A stretch of 20,740 bases of DNA from Bryobacterales bacterium (GCA_016789785.1 JAEUQE010000168.1:1-20740); one strand, 5' to 3'; counted from the stretch's first letter, positions 7,232 to 14,522 are shown. Numbers and translations are program-made. The notes: a model not told the origin generated them from the sequence alone.

Positions 7232-7663
7232 ATGTCAATGGCAGTTGGCGGCCCAGGCGGCGGACCCCGAGCCGATATCAACATGACCCCGCTCATCGAC
7301 GTGCTGCTGGTGCTGCTGATCATTTTCATGGTCATCACGCCACTCACTCCGAAGGGTCTGGAAACCCTTGTTCCGCAGCCTCCTCCGAAAGATGCTCCCC
7401 CACCTCCTCCGAGCCAGGACCGCACAGTTGTGATCATCATCGAAAAGGACCGCTCGATGAAGGTCAATACCGAGCCTGTCGAAGAGGCCAACCTGGGTAA
7501 GCGTCTTGAGGACATTTTCAAGACCCGCGCCGAACGTGTCGTCTTTGTTAAGGGAGACCCCGATCTCGAGTTCCGTGACGTCGCGAAGGCGATCGATATC
7601 GCAAAGGGCGCAGGCATCGATAAGGTCGGCCTCATGACGCCAAAGATCGAGGCTGGCGAGTAG
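7232..7663 (+). CDS. exbD: ExbD/TolR family biopolymer transport protein, second copy
   Basis: Translation is taken from ATG 7232, not the longer frame from 7169. AAGGAG at 7219-7224 lies 7 bp upstream, and the extra 21 N-terminal residues would be Arg-rich and unlike the family. The 143-residue protein has a Gly/Pro-rich tail, then ADINMTPLIDVLLVLLIIF with the proton-carrying Asp at residue 23. Its periplasmic part is unusual: a proline-rich spacer (PQPPPKDAPPPPPS) links the helix to the folded domain. The usual VVFVKGDPDLEFRDVAKAID and IDKVGLMT follow. The 102-bp upstream gap contains GCCGCG (7174-7179) / CGCGGC (7195-7200). The two ExbDs differ clearly in the spacer and probably have distinct roles. 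Confidence 0.94.
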   Translation: MSMAVGGPGGGPRADINMTPLIDVLLVLLIIFMVITPLTPKGLETLVPQPPPKDAPPPPPSQDRTVVIIIEKDRSMKVNTEPVEEANLGKRLEDIFKTRAERVVFVKGDPDLEFRDVAKAIDIAKGAGIDKVGLMTPKIEAGE

Positions 7664-7684
7664 TATCCCGGGAGCGAACATCCT

Positions 7685-8533
7685 ATGCTTAATCGAAATC
7701 TGATCATCGGTCTTGTGTCGGTTACGTTGCTCGCCCTGCTGAGTACTGGTTGCGAAAAGCTCCGAGCCCGTGACCACCTCAACAAGGGTGTCCAGGCATA
7801 CAAGAACGCCAAGTATGCCGAAGCCGTCGAGCACTTCAAGAAGTCCGTCGACCTCGACCCGACGTTCCCGACGGCCCGGCTTTACCTCGCCACGGCTTAC
7901 ATGAGCCAGTACATCCCTGGCGCCGAGTCTCCCGAGAACATCGAGTTCCATCGCTCGGCGAAAGATCACTTCCTCAAGGTTCTCGAACAGAGTCCCGGTG
8001 ATAAGATCGCCGTCGCCTCTCTGGCCTCGTTGCACTACAGTCAGGCCCAGGGCATCCCGAAGCTCGAAGACAAACTGGCCAAACTCGACGAAGCCAAGGT
8101 GTGGTATCAGAAGCTGGCCGAAGTCGACCCGCAGAACAAGGAAGCCTATTACTCTCTCGGCGTCATTGTGTGGGCGAAGTGGTACCCCGCGCTGATGGAA
8201 GCCCGCGTCAAACTCGGCATGAAGGCTGAAGATCCAGGCCCGCTGAAGGACAAGAAGGTCAAGGACGAACTGAAAGAGAAGTTCGGCCCCATGATCGAGG
8301 AAGGCCTGAAGCACCTGGAAAAGGCGCTCGAGATCGATAAGGAATACGATGACGCGATGGCCTACATGAACCTGCTCATCCGTGAGCGCGCCGATTTGGC
8401 GGACTCCAAGGAGCAGTACAACAAGGACGTCGAAACTGCCGACAACTGGGTGCAAAAGGCGCTTGAAACCAAGAAGATCAAGGCCGCCCGCCAGCCCTCT
8501 CAGGTCGGTATCGTGCAGGAAGAAGCGAAGTAA
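7685..8533 (+). CDS. TPR-repeat lipoprotein of the ExbBD operon
   Basis: The 282-residue product starts with a lipoprotein signal: a hydrophobic stretch at 6-19 and LSTGC, with the acylated Cys predicted at 23. The position -3 residue is Ser, slightly off consensus. Tetratricopeptide helices follow, for example HLNKGVQAYKNAKYAEAVEH with a downstream DLDP at about 31-59. Further units lie around 80-110, 134-165 and 210-245. The C-terminus is Lys/Glu-rich. TPR proteins are docking scaffolds, so an anchored periplasmic partner of TonB/ExbBD or of exported proteins is plausible. It begins 21 bp after exbD and is the last gene before a terminator, so it is probably co-transcribed with the transducer genes. 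No enzymatic function is evident. Confidence 0.88.
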   Translation: MLNRNLIIGLVSVTLLALLSTGCEKLRARDHLNKGVQAYKNAKYAEAVEHFKKSVDLDPTFPTARLYLATAYMSQYIPGAESPENIEFHRSAKDHFLKVLEQSPGDKIAVASLASLHYSQAQGIPKLEDKLAKLDEAKVWYQKLAEVDPQNKEAYYSLGVIVWAKWYPALMEARVKLGMKAEDPGPLKDKKVKDELKEKFGPMIEEGLKHLEKALEIDKEYDDAMAYMNLLIRERADLADSKEQYNKDVETADNWVQKALETKKIKAARQPSQVGIVQEEAK

Positions 8534-8592
8534 CTCGCACAACGAAGTTCGTTTGTGTGTCCTTTCAAGACGGCGGTTTGCTGTGAGCAGTC

Positions 8593-8616
8593 ACGGCGAA
8601 TCGCCGTTTCGTTTTT
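8593..8616 (+). terminator. Rho-independent terminator of the sec-tonB-exb block
   Basis: ACGGCG (8593-8598) pairs with CGCCGT (8602-8607) around a 3-nt loop and is followed by TTCGTTTTT. It lies 60 bp after the TPR lipoprotein stop and is the only clear intrinsic terminator in the 7-kb co-directional block. Confidence 0.75.
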
Positions 8617-9063
8617 CAATCGCCTGTTTTCGAAGCCTGCGGCCACCCGACACACACTCCGCCGGACCTCCAGTCTGAATCAGGTTAACGCTACGCGAAG
8701 CCGCCCTGGAGATCGGAATCCGCGTGAACGCGCGAAGGAGAGGCCTCTAGCCAGCCAGAGTAACGCTACGCTTATCCCCTGGCAGAGCCGGGAGGCCTCC
8801 CGTGGTAGGCTCGCCAGGCGCGGAGGCGGACAGGTCCGGTCCACCAAAGGCAGACTCGCCGTTCTGATTCGCGCGACGACATCGAGACGAATTGCTGTGT
8901 CAACGCCGGCGCTTCCTCATGTTGGCGAAGATGAATCGCCGTGGTGGCGGCTGCCAATACGCTTCTGAGTTTTCTGGCACAGAGGTTGAAAAAAGATCGC
9001 CTTCATCCACGCTTGGCATAGTAGGGGTTGACCCGGATTGACCCTTGATTGCGTGGAGGGGGA
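8617..9063. other. Gene-less spacer with short palindromes and an 11-bp direct repeat
   Basis: No convincing gene was seen here on either strand; frames that stay open are Arg/Ser-rich and lack a ribosome-binding site. The stretch holds TAACGCTACGC twice (8686-8696 and 8761-8771). It also has the palindromes CGCGT-GA-ACGCG (8721-8732) and AGAGGCCTCT (8739-8748). No promoter for the gene at 9064 could be assigned with confidence. Confidence 0.4.
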
Positions 9064-9576
9064 ATGAGGGAAGGACTTGGCGCAGATAGGTACCCGGAGT
9101 TCGTTGAATTCTTGAAGACCATGACTTTCAATAGTCAGGTTTTCGGGCACTACGCGTTCGCAGCCGTGCAACTCGCGCCAAGCCCAAACAAACCACTAGC
9201 CTTTTTCATGGCGTTGAATAGCGTCCTCTGGGAGAGTCCTCCTTTCATCTATGTCGACACCACAAAATATGGCGGGCAAGGCTGTTACAATCCTGGAGAA
9301 GCCGGAGTGCAGTTGGACGAGCGTCTGGTACAGTCGTTCGTTGAGGACTTGAAGAATCCAGGCAAGAAATCGATACAGACCCTCAAGAAGGCGGTCCAGA
9401 TGCTACTCCTCCACGAGATGTTGCACTGGTTGGACCATGAGAACGGCGGGAACTACCAACATCTCCGGGACAGGGAGAAGGATCTCATCTACTTGTTTGA
9501 GAAGAGGGCGTACGGTAAGGAACAAGCGACACTGGCGGCCATCCTTATCGAATTGTGGGAGCGAAAGCGAAGGTAA
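9064..9576 (+). CDS. Small HExxH putative zinc metallopeptidase
   Basis: The 170-residue product has HEMLHWLDH at 117-125: a classic HExxH zinc motif plus a His four residues further on, inside a predicted helix (VQMLLLHEMLHWLDH). Upstream segments FGHYAFAAVQLA and FIYVDTTKYGG look like the beta-strands that precede the active-site helix in compact metallopeptidases. No signal peptide or membrane segment is seen. The start at ATG 9064 is preferred because GGAGG (9055-9059) lies 4 bp upstream; TTG 9049 is the only in-frame alternative before a stop at 9046. The size and motif resemble metallopeptidase effector domains of polymorphic toxins, but no immunity or delivery gene is adjacent. It ends convergent to the subtilase. 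The codon mix looks less GC-rich than its neighbours, hinting at transfer. Confidence 0.72.
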   Translation: MREGLGADRYPEFVEFLKTMTFNSQVFGHYAFAAVQLAPSPNKPLAFFMALNSVLWESPPFIYVDTTKYGGQGCYNPGEAGVQLDERLVQSFVEDLKNPGKKSIQTLKKAVQMLLLHEMLHWLDHENGGNYQHLRDREKDLIYLFEKRAYGKEQATLAAILIELWERKRR

Positions 9577-9688
9577 CGGGCAGACCGTACTGCTTTGGAC
9601 CTTCCATCATACGGAACACAAGCAGCACGGACGCTCTCCGATCCGCCGGACACACGTTTCCTCTGGCCCGGTACGCAATGGGAGTGAA

Positions 9689-9710
9689 CCCGCGCCAGGT
9701 CCGGCGCGGG
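9689..9710. terminator. GC-rich hairpin between convergent genes
   Basis: CCCGCGCC (9689-9696) and GGCGCGGG (9703-9710) form a perfect 8-bp stem with a 6-nt loop in the short gap between two convergent genes. This is the expected place for a bidirectional terminator. The T tracts on both sides are weak, so termination may be inefficient or factor-assisted. Confidence 0.5.
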
Positions 9711-9745
9711 CTTCAATGTGGGAGTGTTTGGATGCCAGGCCGCGC

Positions 9746-11662
9746 TTAACGCGCCGTTCCGTAGATCCGCAACGACGCTTTCGTCAAGGTTCCCGTCGAG
9801 CCGTTCTTCGCGGTGTCGATCACGCGGACGCGCCACACGCCCGTGCTGTTCTCGCCCCAATGGCGCACGGAGGTGAACGAGTAGTTCATGAAATCCTCGT
9901 TCTCATCTTTCTCCCGAGGCTCCGCGATGCTCACCATGCCAGAGGGCGAAATGATGGCAAAGCCGAGATCGCCCCGGTTGCCGTGCGGCACATCCACGGT
10001 CAGCTCGACGTGCTCCACCCTCAGCGACTGGAATCTTGCGAAGTCGAACGTTGCCGACACCCCATCCATCACTCCATCCGGAATCGCAGCCTCGCCCTCT
10101 GCCGTGATCTCCGCCGTCAGCAACTGTCCCAAGTTGGACCAGTTCCCGGCGAGTTCCAGCGCCGCAGCCACATCCAGGACGCCTGCGCCAAAATTGTGGC
10201 TGAAGAATAGCCCTCCGCCGTTACGGGCGAATTCGTCGCCAGCCGACAGGCCGTCCCGCCGCGCGCTACGCATCAGGATCTCTTTCACGTCGCGATAACC
10301 GAGCCGGGGATTGCGCTCCAGCAACAGCGCCACTGCTCCCGATACCTGCGGAGCCGCAGCCGAGGTGCCGTTCATGACGTCGGAGTAATTCACGGGCGAC
10401 TTGCTCGATTCATGCTTCTCCCGCAATGCCGCATGTGCCTCTGGCCCCATGTTGTTGGTGGTCCAGAGCGTGGAAGGCGCCTCGAACTCGCCGCCAAATG
10501 CGCTCACCGCCACGGCCATTCCGGGCTCGCTGTAGGAACTGGGCGTTCCCTCCCGCGTTACCGCGCCAACCGCAATCACGAAGCGGTTGCCCGAGTACTC
10601 GTCGTAGCTCGAATTGTCGCCCTCGGTCGCGCCGTTGCCCGCCGAAAAGCAGAAAACCGTTCCCAGGCCGTTGCGGTTGGCCGTGACCGCGCGCTGCAAA
10701 GCGGCCTTCGCAAGGCCATTCAAACGCCCGGCGTCCGCGCCGTCGTCCGTCGGCCCCCAACTGTTGCTCGAGACGTGCGTAATGACGCCATCGGGCTGCC
10801 ACAGGAAGGCCACCGCCTCATCGTCTGGAGTATTCTCTCCAGCGATCAGCCGCAGACCCATCATCCGGGCTTCGGGGGCTACGCCGATCACGCCGATGTT
10901 GTTGAAGCCGCGCGCAGCCGCCAGACCCGCGCATTGGGTGCCATGATTCTGTCCCGGCTCCCGCGGGCTCGGATCGTTCTCGGGGCCATCGTTGAAGTTG
11001 GCATGATAGCCGCTCTCAAGCGGAAAGGCGTTCGGCGCCAGGTCTTCATGGGCGATATCCACGCCATCGTCGATCACGGTCATGTTGATGCCCTTGCCGG
11101 TTACCGCATCCCAGGCCGCCCGCATCCGCAAGCCCGTTTGATTTCCCAGGTGCCACTGCTGGACATACAGCGGATCGTTGGGCTCCCGCTGCAACGTCGT
11201 GGACTGCCGCTTCTGCATCTGCCGCGCAAAGATCGGGGCAAACTCCATGCCGTCCTGCTTCATCAGCCATTGCACTGCCTGCCATGCCGACACAGGGTCC
11301 TTGTACTGCACCACCGTCCAGCCGTCCACGGTGCTTTTCTTCCTGCTGACAGGCTTCGTCTCGTCCAGTTTGCTCCATTCCGCTTCACCCAGCCGGACAT
11401 GGACTTTGTTCGACATGTGCCGCCGCGCCGACTTGCGCAGGGACTCACGGCGGTTGGCCGGCATTTTCGCCAGCTTCTCCGCCGAAGGCAGGTTGTCCAG
11501 ATCGTAGAAGACCGGGACACCTCCCTGCGCGGCCCGGCCGTCCTTATCCCGGACGACTTCCGCCTGATAGGCATGGCTGCGGCCGTCTTCCTGAAACCGG
11601 TAAATCTCCTGGCCGAATGCCGATAGCCCGAGCAAGAACACTCCCACTCGATAGAGTCTCAT
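9746..11662 (-). CDS. Secreted subtilisin-like serine protease, kexin type (S8 domain plus P/Homo B domain)
   Basis: The 638-residue protein has a short signal peptide (1 to about 17), then a propeptide-like region to about 160. The S8 catalytic domain follows, with Asp198 (VIDDGVDIAHEDL), His240 (NHGTQCAG), oxyanion Asn343 (SAGNG) and Ser434 (NGTSAAAPQVSG). The IDDGVD..HEDL, HGTQCAG and SNSWGPTDDG blocks match the proprotein-convertase (S8B) branch rather than plain subtilisin. The C-terminal part (about 510-638) is a P domain, with VEHVELTVDVPHGNRGDL and a final STGTLTKASLRIYGT; such domains stabilise kexins. AAGGAG lies 5 bp before the ATG. Substrates are likely exported proteins cut after basic residues, by analogy only. 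It appears monocistronic and convergent with the HExxH gene. Confidence 0.93.
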   Translation of the reverse strand: MRLYRVGVFLLGLSAFGQEIYRFQEDGRSHAYQAEVVRDKDGRAAQGGVPVFYDLDNLPSAEKLAKMPANRRESLRKSARRHMSNKVHVRLGEAEWSKLDETKPVSRKKSTVDGWTVVQYKDPVSAWQAVQWLMKQDGMEFAPIFARQMQKRQSTTLQREPNDPLYVQQWHLGNQTGLRMRAAWDAVTGKGINMTVIDDGVDIAHEDLAPNAFPLESGYHANFNDGPENDPSPREPGQNHGTQCAGLAAARGFNNIGVIGVAPEARMMGLRLIAGENTPDDEAVAFLWQPDGVITHVSSNSWGPTDDGADAGRLNGLAKAALQRAVTANRNGLGTVFCFSAGNGATEGDNSSYDEYSGNRFVIAVGAVTREGTPSSYSEPGMAVAVSAFGGEFEAPSTLWTTNNMGPEAHAALREKHESSKSPVNYSDVMNGTSAAAPQVSGAVALLLERNPRLGYRDVKEILMRSARRDGLSAGDEFARNGGGLFFSHNFGAGVLDVAAALELAGNWSNLGQLLTAEITAEGEAAIPDGVMDGVSATFDFARFQSLRVEHVELTVDVPHGNRGDLGFAIISPSGMVSIAEPREKDENEDFMNYSFTSVRHWGENSTGVWRVRVIDTAKNGSTGTLTKASLRIYGTAR

Positions 11663-11743
11663 TGGCTCTCCTTGTTATGAAGTTGTCGATGGGTGGACTA
11701 TGACCGCAGGCATCGGCGACCTGTCGCCTCGACGTGTGCCCAA

Positions 11744-11773
11744 ATCTTAACAAATGTGTCAGTCATCAGGCAA
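11744..11773 (-). promoter_or_regulatory. Candidate sigma-70-type promoter of the subtilase gene
   Basis: Read on the minus strand, TTGCCT (11773-11768) and TAAGAT (11749-11744) are separated by 18 bp; each matches 4 of 6 consensus bases. Transcription would start near 11737, giving a leader of about 75 nt before the ATG at 11662. The region is AT-richer than its surroundings. This is weak evidence in a lineage with poorly known promoters. Confidence 0.3.
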
Positions 11774-11950
11774 TTAGTCACTCACTGGTTGAACGCAGGC
11801 GTGTGAACTGAGATCTTCCCGTACGTACAAAACGAAGAGATGGATCGTCGCTGGTTTGAGATGCCCTCCGAGGCTCCCGTTACTCATTCCTTGGCCACCA
11901 CTCAGCCGGTGCGACTCCAGGTTGTGGATCCCGCGGAACCCCGGTCGCGA

Positions 11951-12225
11951 TCACCTCCGCTGCATTTCCGCCCGTCCCCACCGGACGAGCAACGAACCTC
12001 CCATTGCGTTTCGCCCCACGCAGCGGCTCAGCACCAGTCCGATGGCAGGATACATCCACGCCGACGGTAAGTACGGATGCCTCGAATGCTGGAGGGTACT
12101 CGGGATCCAGCCGATCACGGGCAGGGCAGGGAACGCGCTGAGCACCGTCAACCAAACCAGCACCGTCAGCCCAACCAGCACCGTTCAGCCCAACCAGCAC
12201 CGTTCAGCCCAACCAGCACTGTCAC
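11951..12225 (-). pseudogene. Possible small membrane-protein gene disrupted by frame-shifting repeat units
   Basis: On the minus strand a GTG at 12225, preceded by purine-rich GAGAGAGG, opens VTVLVGL and then enters a tandem repeat. The 18-bp unit reads VLVGLT in this frame, but two of the units carry one extra base each and break it. After the repeat the same kind of frame resumes (VLVWLTVLSAFPALPVIGWI and on) to a stop at 11951, giving a hydrophobic protein of about 90 residues if the two extra bases are removed. No family is recognised. It could equally be chance reading through a non-coding repeat. Confidence 0.3.
12141..12225. repeat. Tandem repeat of 18/19-bp units
   Basis: Four full units and one partial: 12141-12158 (18), 12159-12176 (18), 12177-12195 (19), 12196-12214 (19), then 12215-12225. 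The core is AGCACCGT(T)CAGCCCAACC. The first unit has two to three substitutions, and the two 19-bp units are identical to each other, so the latest duplication is recent. Unit length changes from 18 to 19 by one extra T, which alters the reading phase across the array. Confidence 0.85.
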
Positions 12226-12572
12226 CCTCTACCTCTCTCGGCCACGGTACTTCCACGCTCGCGTCGATCCGCTGCGCTCCTTGCGACAGGACTGAGGCGC
12301 GGCGGCCGGTCCGTAGCGATTCCCTGCGAGGGGGAGAATGGATCCAGCTGCGAAGAACGTCTGGATCAAATCCACGCCATCTGGGTGACCTGCTCTTGCT
12401 GCTCTTCGTCTTCGTCAATCCCGATTACCTCCAGCGCAACGGGCAGCCCGGGGATGGTACCATTCATGTACTCTACGAGCGGGGTGACCCGGTGCTCGAT
12501 CGCTTCCGCCCCGCGGCTCTGGCGCTCTCGCGGTCTCCACTCGCCTCGACCCAGGCCGGAGCGCAGCAGTAA
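12226..12572. other. Gene-less stretch before the NanA-like gene
   Basis: Open frames exist on both strands, but none shows family motifs or a good start signal. The plus frame ending just before 12573 and the minus frame ending at 12366 both look like chance readings of high-GC DNA. No hairpin or promoter stands out. Confidence 0.35.
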
Positions 12573-13514
12573 ATGATCCGGGCGGAAAAGAAAAGGAAAT
12601 TCGACAAAATGCTCTCTGGCATCATGCCGGCGATCGTCACGCCGGTGAACGATCAGTTGGAATTGAATGTGGCGAGTTTCGAGAAATTGCTCGCTCGCCT
12701 CTACCAGGCAGGTTGCCACGGTATGTATGTCTGCGGCCAGACTGGGGAGGGCCTGCAACTGCCGCTCTCCGTTCGGGAACAAGCTTTGGAAGCCGCTGTC
12801 GCCAACACCCCCGCCGGACGGAGTGTGATCGCCCACATCGGCGCCTCCAGCACCTCCAGCGCGGTCCGTCTGGTCCGGCACGCCTGCCGCGCGGGTGCGC
12901 ATGCCGTGAGTAGCCTGCCGCCTGGATCGGCTTACAGCTTCGCCGAAGTTCGCACTTACTACGAAACTCTCGCCGGGGCTTCTTCGGTGCCCCTCCTGGT
13001 GTATTACTTCCCGGAGTTTTCCGGCGCAATCCGATCGACGGAGCAGGTGTTGGAACTTTGCGCGATTCCCAATATCATCGGCTTGAAATTTACCGATTTT
13101 GATCTGTACCGTCTGTCTCTGATCCAGCGTGCGGGATACACGATCTTCAACGGCCGTGACGAGGTGCTGGCGGCGGGGTTACTGATGGGCGCCCATGGCG
13201 GTATTGGCAGTTTTTACAATCTGGTGCCGGAGTTATTCGTCGCGGTCTATGAGCATACGCAGGCGGGCCGCTGGGCCGAAGCCCGCCAGATGCAGGACCG
13301 CATCAACGATCTGATTCGCATGGTGCTTAGTTTCCCGGCGCTCGGCGCCATCAAGCGCATACTTACGTGGTCTGGAATTGACTGTGGCGTTCCGATGGCT
13401 CCGCGCCGCCCGCTCACGGACGCCGAAGAGGTGGATCTGCGCCGCCAGTTCGCTGATTGGGAACAGGCGCCGGACCGCGAAGCGGACTTGATGCGGGCCT
13501 CGCGGCGACGCTAG
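12573..13514 (+). CDS. DapA/NanA-family aldolase, N-acetylneuraminate-lyase-like
   Basis: The product is a class I (Schiff-base) aldolase of the dihydrodipicolinate synthase/N-acetylneuraminate lyase family, a TIM barrel usually forming tetramers. The catalytic Tyr is Tyr144 in YYFPEFSG, and the Schiff-base Lys is Lys172 in GLKFTDFDLY. The carboxylate-binding loop is GQTGEG at 55-60, with Gln where most members have Ser or Thr. GLKFTDFDLY and the later GRDEVLAAGLLMGAHGGIGSFYN resemble sialic acid lyases, including animal-type ones, more than DapA. The likely reaction is cleavage of a sialic acid or related keto-sugar acid to pyruvate and an aldehyde. The start at 12573 gives 313 residues. ATG 12609 (AAGGAA 10 bp upstream) would remove 12 charged residues and fits the family N-terminus slightly better. 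No sugar transporter or kinase gene is adjacent. Confidence 0.9.
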   Translation: MIRAEKKRKFDKMLSGIMPAIVTPVNDQLELNVASFEKLLARLYQAGCHGMYVCGQTGEGLQLPLSVREQALEAAVANTPAGRSVIAHIGASSTSSAVRLVRHACRAGAHAVSSLPPGSAYSFAEVRTYYETLAGASSVPLLVYYFPEFSGAIRSTEQVLELCAIPNIIGLKFTDFDLYRLSLIQRAGYTIFNGRDEVLAAGLLMGAHGGIGSFYNLVPELFVAVYEHTQAGRWAEARQMQDRINDLIRMVLSFPALGAIKRILTWSGIDCGVPMAPRRPLTDAEEVDLRRQFADWEQAPDREADLMRASRRR

Positions 13515-13626
13515 CCAGGCGCTCTGAATCAAGCAACGGATTCCGGCGTCAGCCCGGCCTTGACAACCCCGGAACCTGACTGGCGAGGCATGAGCGCTTG
13601 CCATGCTCTTGTACGAGGCCAAAACA

Positions 13627-14116
13627 ATGACCCACAGCTCCATCTCGATTCCCGCCGGCGTGTCTTGTCTCCTTGGTGGCGCCGTCCGCCCTCGCGGCCG
13701 AGGATCTAACGCCCGTCACTTGGGAGCGCAACGTGCGCGAGTCAAGAGTTCAGGCTCGGACCGTGGGTCCGCCAGACGGTGACCGCCGAAATGAAGGGGA
13801 CGAAAAGTCGCCTCATCTTCACCGTGCTCAATGACGGCTCTCCGTCCCGGATCGACGGGGCGCCGGCGGCCTGGGACAGGGTGGTCACACGGCGCATCGA
13901 CGACCGAACCTCGACGTTTGAAACGTACGATTCACGCGCGGGAAACACCGCGTATCGGGAGAGTCCGCGGTCTCCGAGGATGGCAAGAAGATGAGCACCT
14001 GGCAGGAGGGTCAAGGAGCGAACGGTAAGGCGCTGGAGTTTGTGGTCGTCCACGACCGGGTCGGTGCGCCGCCCGCGCCGGGACCCGCGGCGCCGTCAAC
14101 ACCGGCCGTCGTTTGA
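13627..14116 (+). pseudogene. Frameshifted remnant of a small secreted protein
   Basis: Pieces of one protein appear in successive frames. An ATG at 13627 opens MTHSSISIPAGVSCLL. A second frame from about 13664 gives a signal-peptide-like end and mature start (SLVAPSALAAEDLTPVTW). A third, from about 13755 to 13935, reads VRQTVTAEMKGTKSRLIFTV and on to VVTRRIDDRTSTFETY. A final frame gives ESAVSEDGKKMSTWQEGQ to VVVHDR and a stop at 14114-14116. The order of segments, 'LTPVTWERNV', 'VVTRRIDDRTSTFE' and 'SEDGKKM', matches a roughly 130-160-residue exported protein type common in Acidobacteria, from memory and without a search. At least three frameshifts make it non-functional unless the sequence has errors. 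Confidence 0.55.
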
Positions 14117-14438
14117 AGTCCTGGTGCGCAAGCCCGCCAGCGTCGCCGCCGTGATTCACCAGTCGAGAACGGGCGAAACGGGATTGCACGAGGAGATGGC
14201 CGGTCATTTCGTGGTGCAGTCTGGATCGGCGACGCTTGTATTCGGTGGAAAGCTGGGGGTAATCGGACCATTGGGAAGGGCGAACATACCGCCGATCACC
14301 GAACTACTGAGCGACTTCTTTGTGAGTATCCAGGAGATCGAGACTCGCACAGGCCTCGACTTCTTTGCGGCTCTTGACGATCAGCAGGAGCAATTGATCG
14401 AGTCCCGCCGACAGCCATGGCCTGTCAGTCGCCCATAG
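14112..14438 (+). pseudogene. Chimeric remnant: cupin fragment joined in frame to a non-specific nuclease C-terminus
   Basis: One open frame carries two unrelated pieces. The first (to about 14260) reads LHEEMAGHFVVQSGSATLVF and looks like the central strands of a single-domain cupin. The second (from about 14300) reads FFVSIQEIETRTGLDFFAAL and LIESRRQPWP, which matches the C-terminal end of DNA/RNA non-specific (NUC/NucA-type) endonucleases. Neither has its catalytic part: the cupin lacks its second metal motif and the nuclease lacks the DRGH core. No start codon with a ribosome-binding site exists for this frame. It begins where the preceding pseudogene ends, so the two are adjacent debris from recombination or deletion. 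Confidence 0.5.
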
Positions 14439-14448
14439 ATAGTGTCAA

Positions 14449-14472
14449 GTGTCGAACGAGATGCCTCGACAC
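14449..14472. repeat. Inverted repeat GTGTCGA/TCGACAC
   Basis: GTGTCGA (14449-14455) and TCGACAC (14466-14472) form a 7-bp stem with a 10-nt loop just after the nuclease remnant. It faces the end of the minus-strand operon and could add to termination; no T tract is seen. Confidence 0.35.
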
Positions 14473-14503
14473 GAGGAGAGCCCTGTGCGCCCGTCGCGAC
14501 TCA

Positions 14504-14522
14504 CCACATCACTCGGATGTGG
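14504..14522 (-). terminator. Hairpin after the quinone oxidoreductase gene
   Basis: CCACATC (14504-14510) and GATGTGG (14516-14522) form a perfect 7-bp stem with a 5-nt loop, starting 3 bases past the stop codon of the minus-strand gene. There is no U-rich tail, so it may be a weak or factor-assisted terminator, or a 3'-end protecting structure. Confidence 0.45.

Noticed and set aside
7235..8542. Long minus-strand open frame (435 codons) across exbD and the TPR gene
   Set aside because: It is antisense to an exbD and a lipoprotein gene with clear signals; no domain or start signal of its own.
8555..8968. Plus-strand open frame after the terminator
   Set aside because: Arg/Ser-rich, no ribosome-binding site, it spans the terminator and matches no family.
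10412..11626. Plus-strand open frame (404 codons) opposite the subtilase
   Set aside because: The subtilase triad, signal peptide and P domain are unambiguous on the minus strand; this frame is Arg/His-rich without motifs.
12141..12225. CRISPR array
   Set aside because: The 18/19-bp units abut directly with no unique spacers, and no cas genes are present.
11856..12572. Plus-strand open frame of 238 codons before the NanA-like gene
   Set aside because: It runs through the tandem repeat in a low-complexity Thr/Ser/Pro/Gln reading, lacks a start signal and shows no domain.
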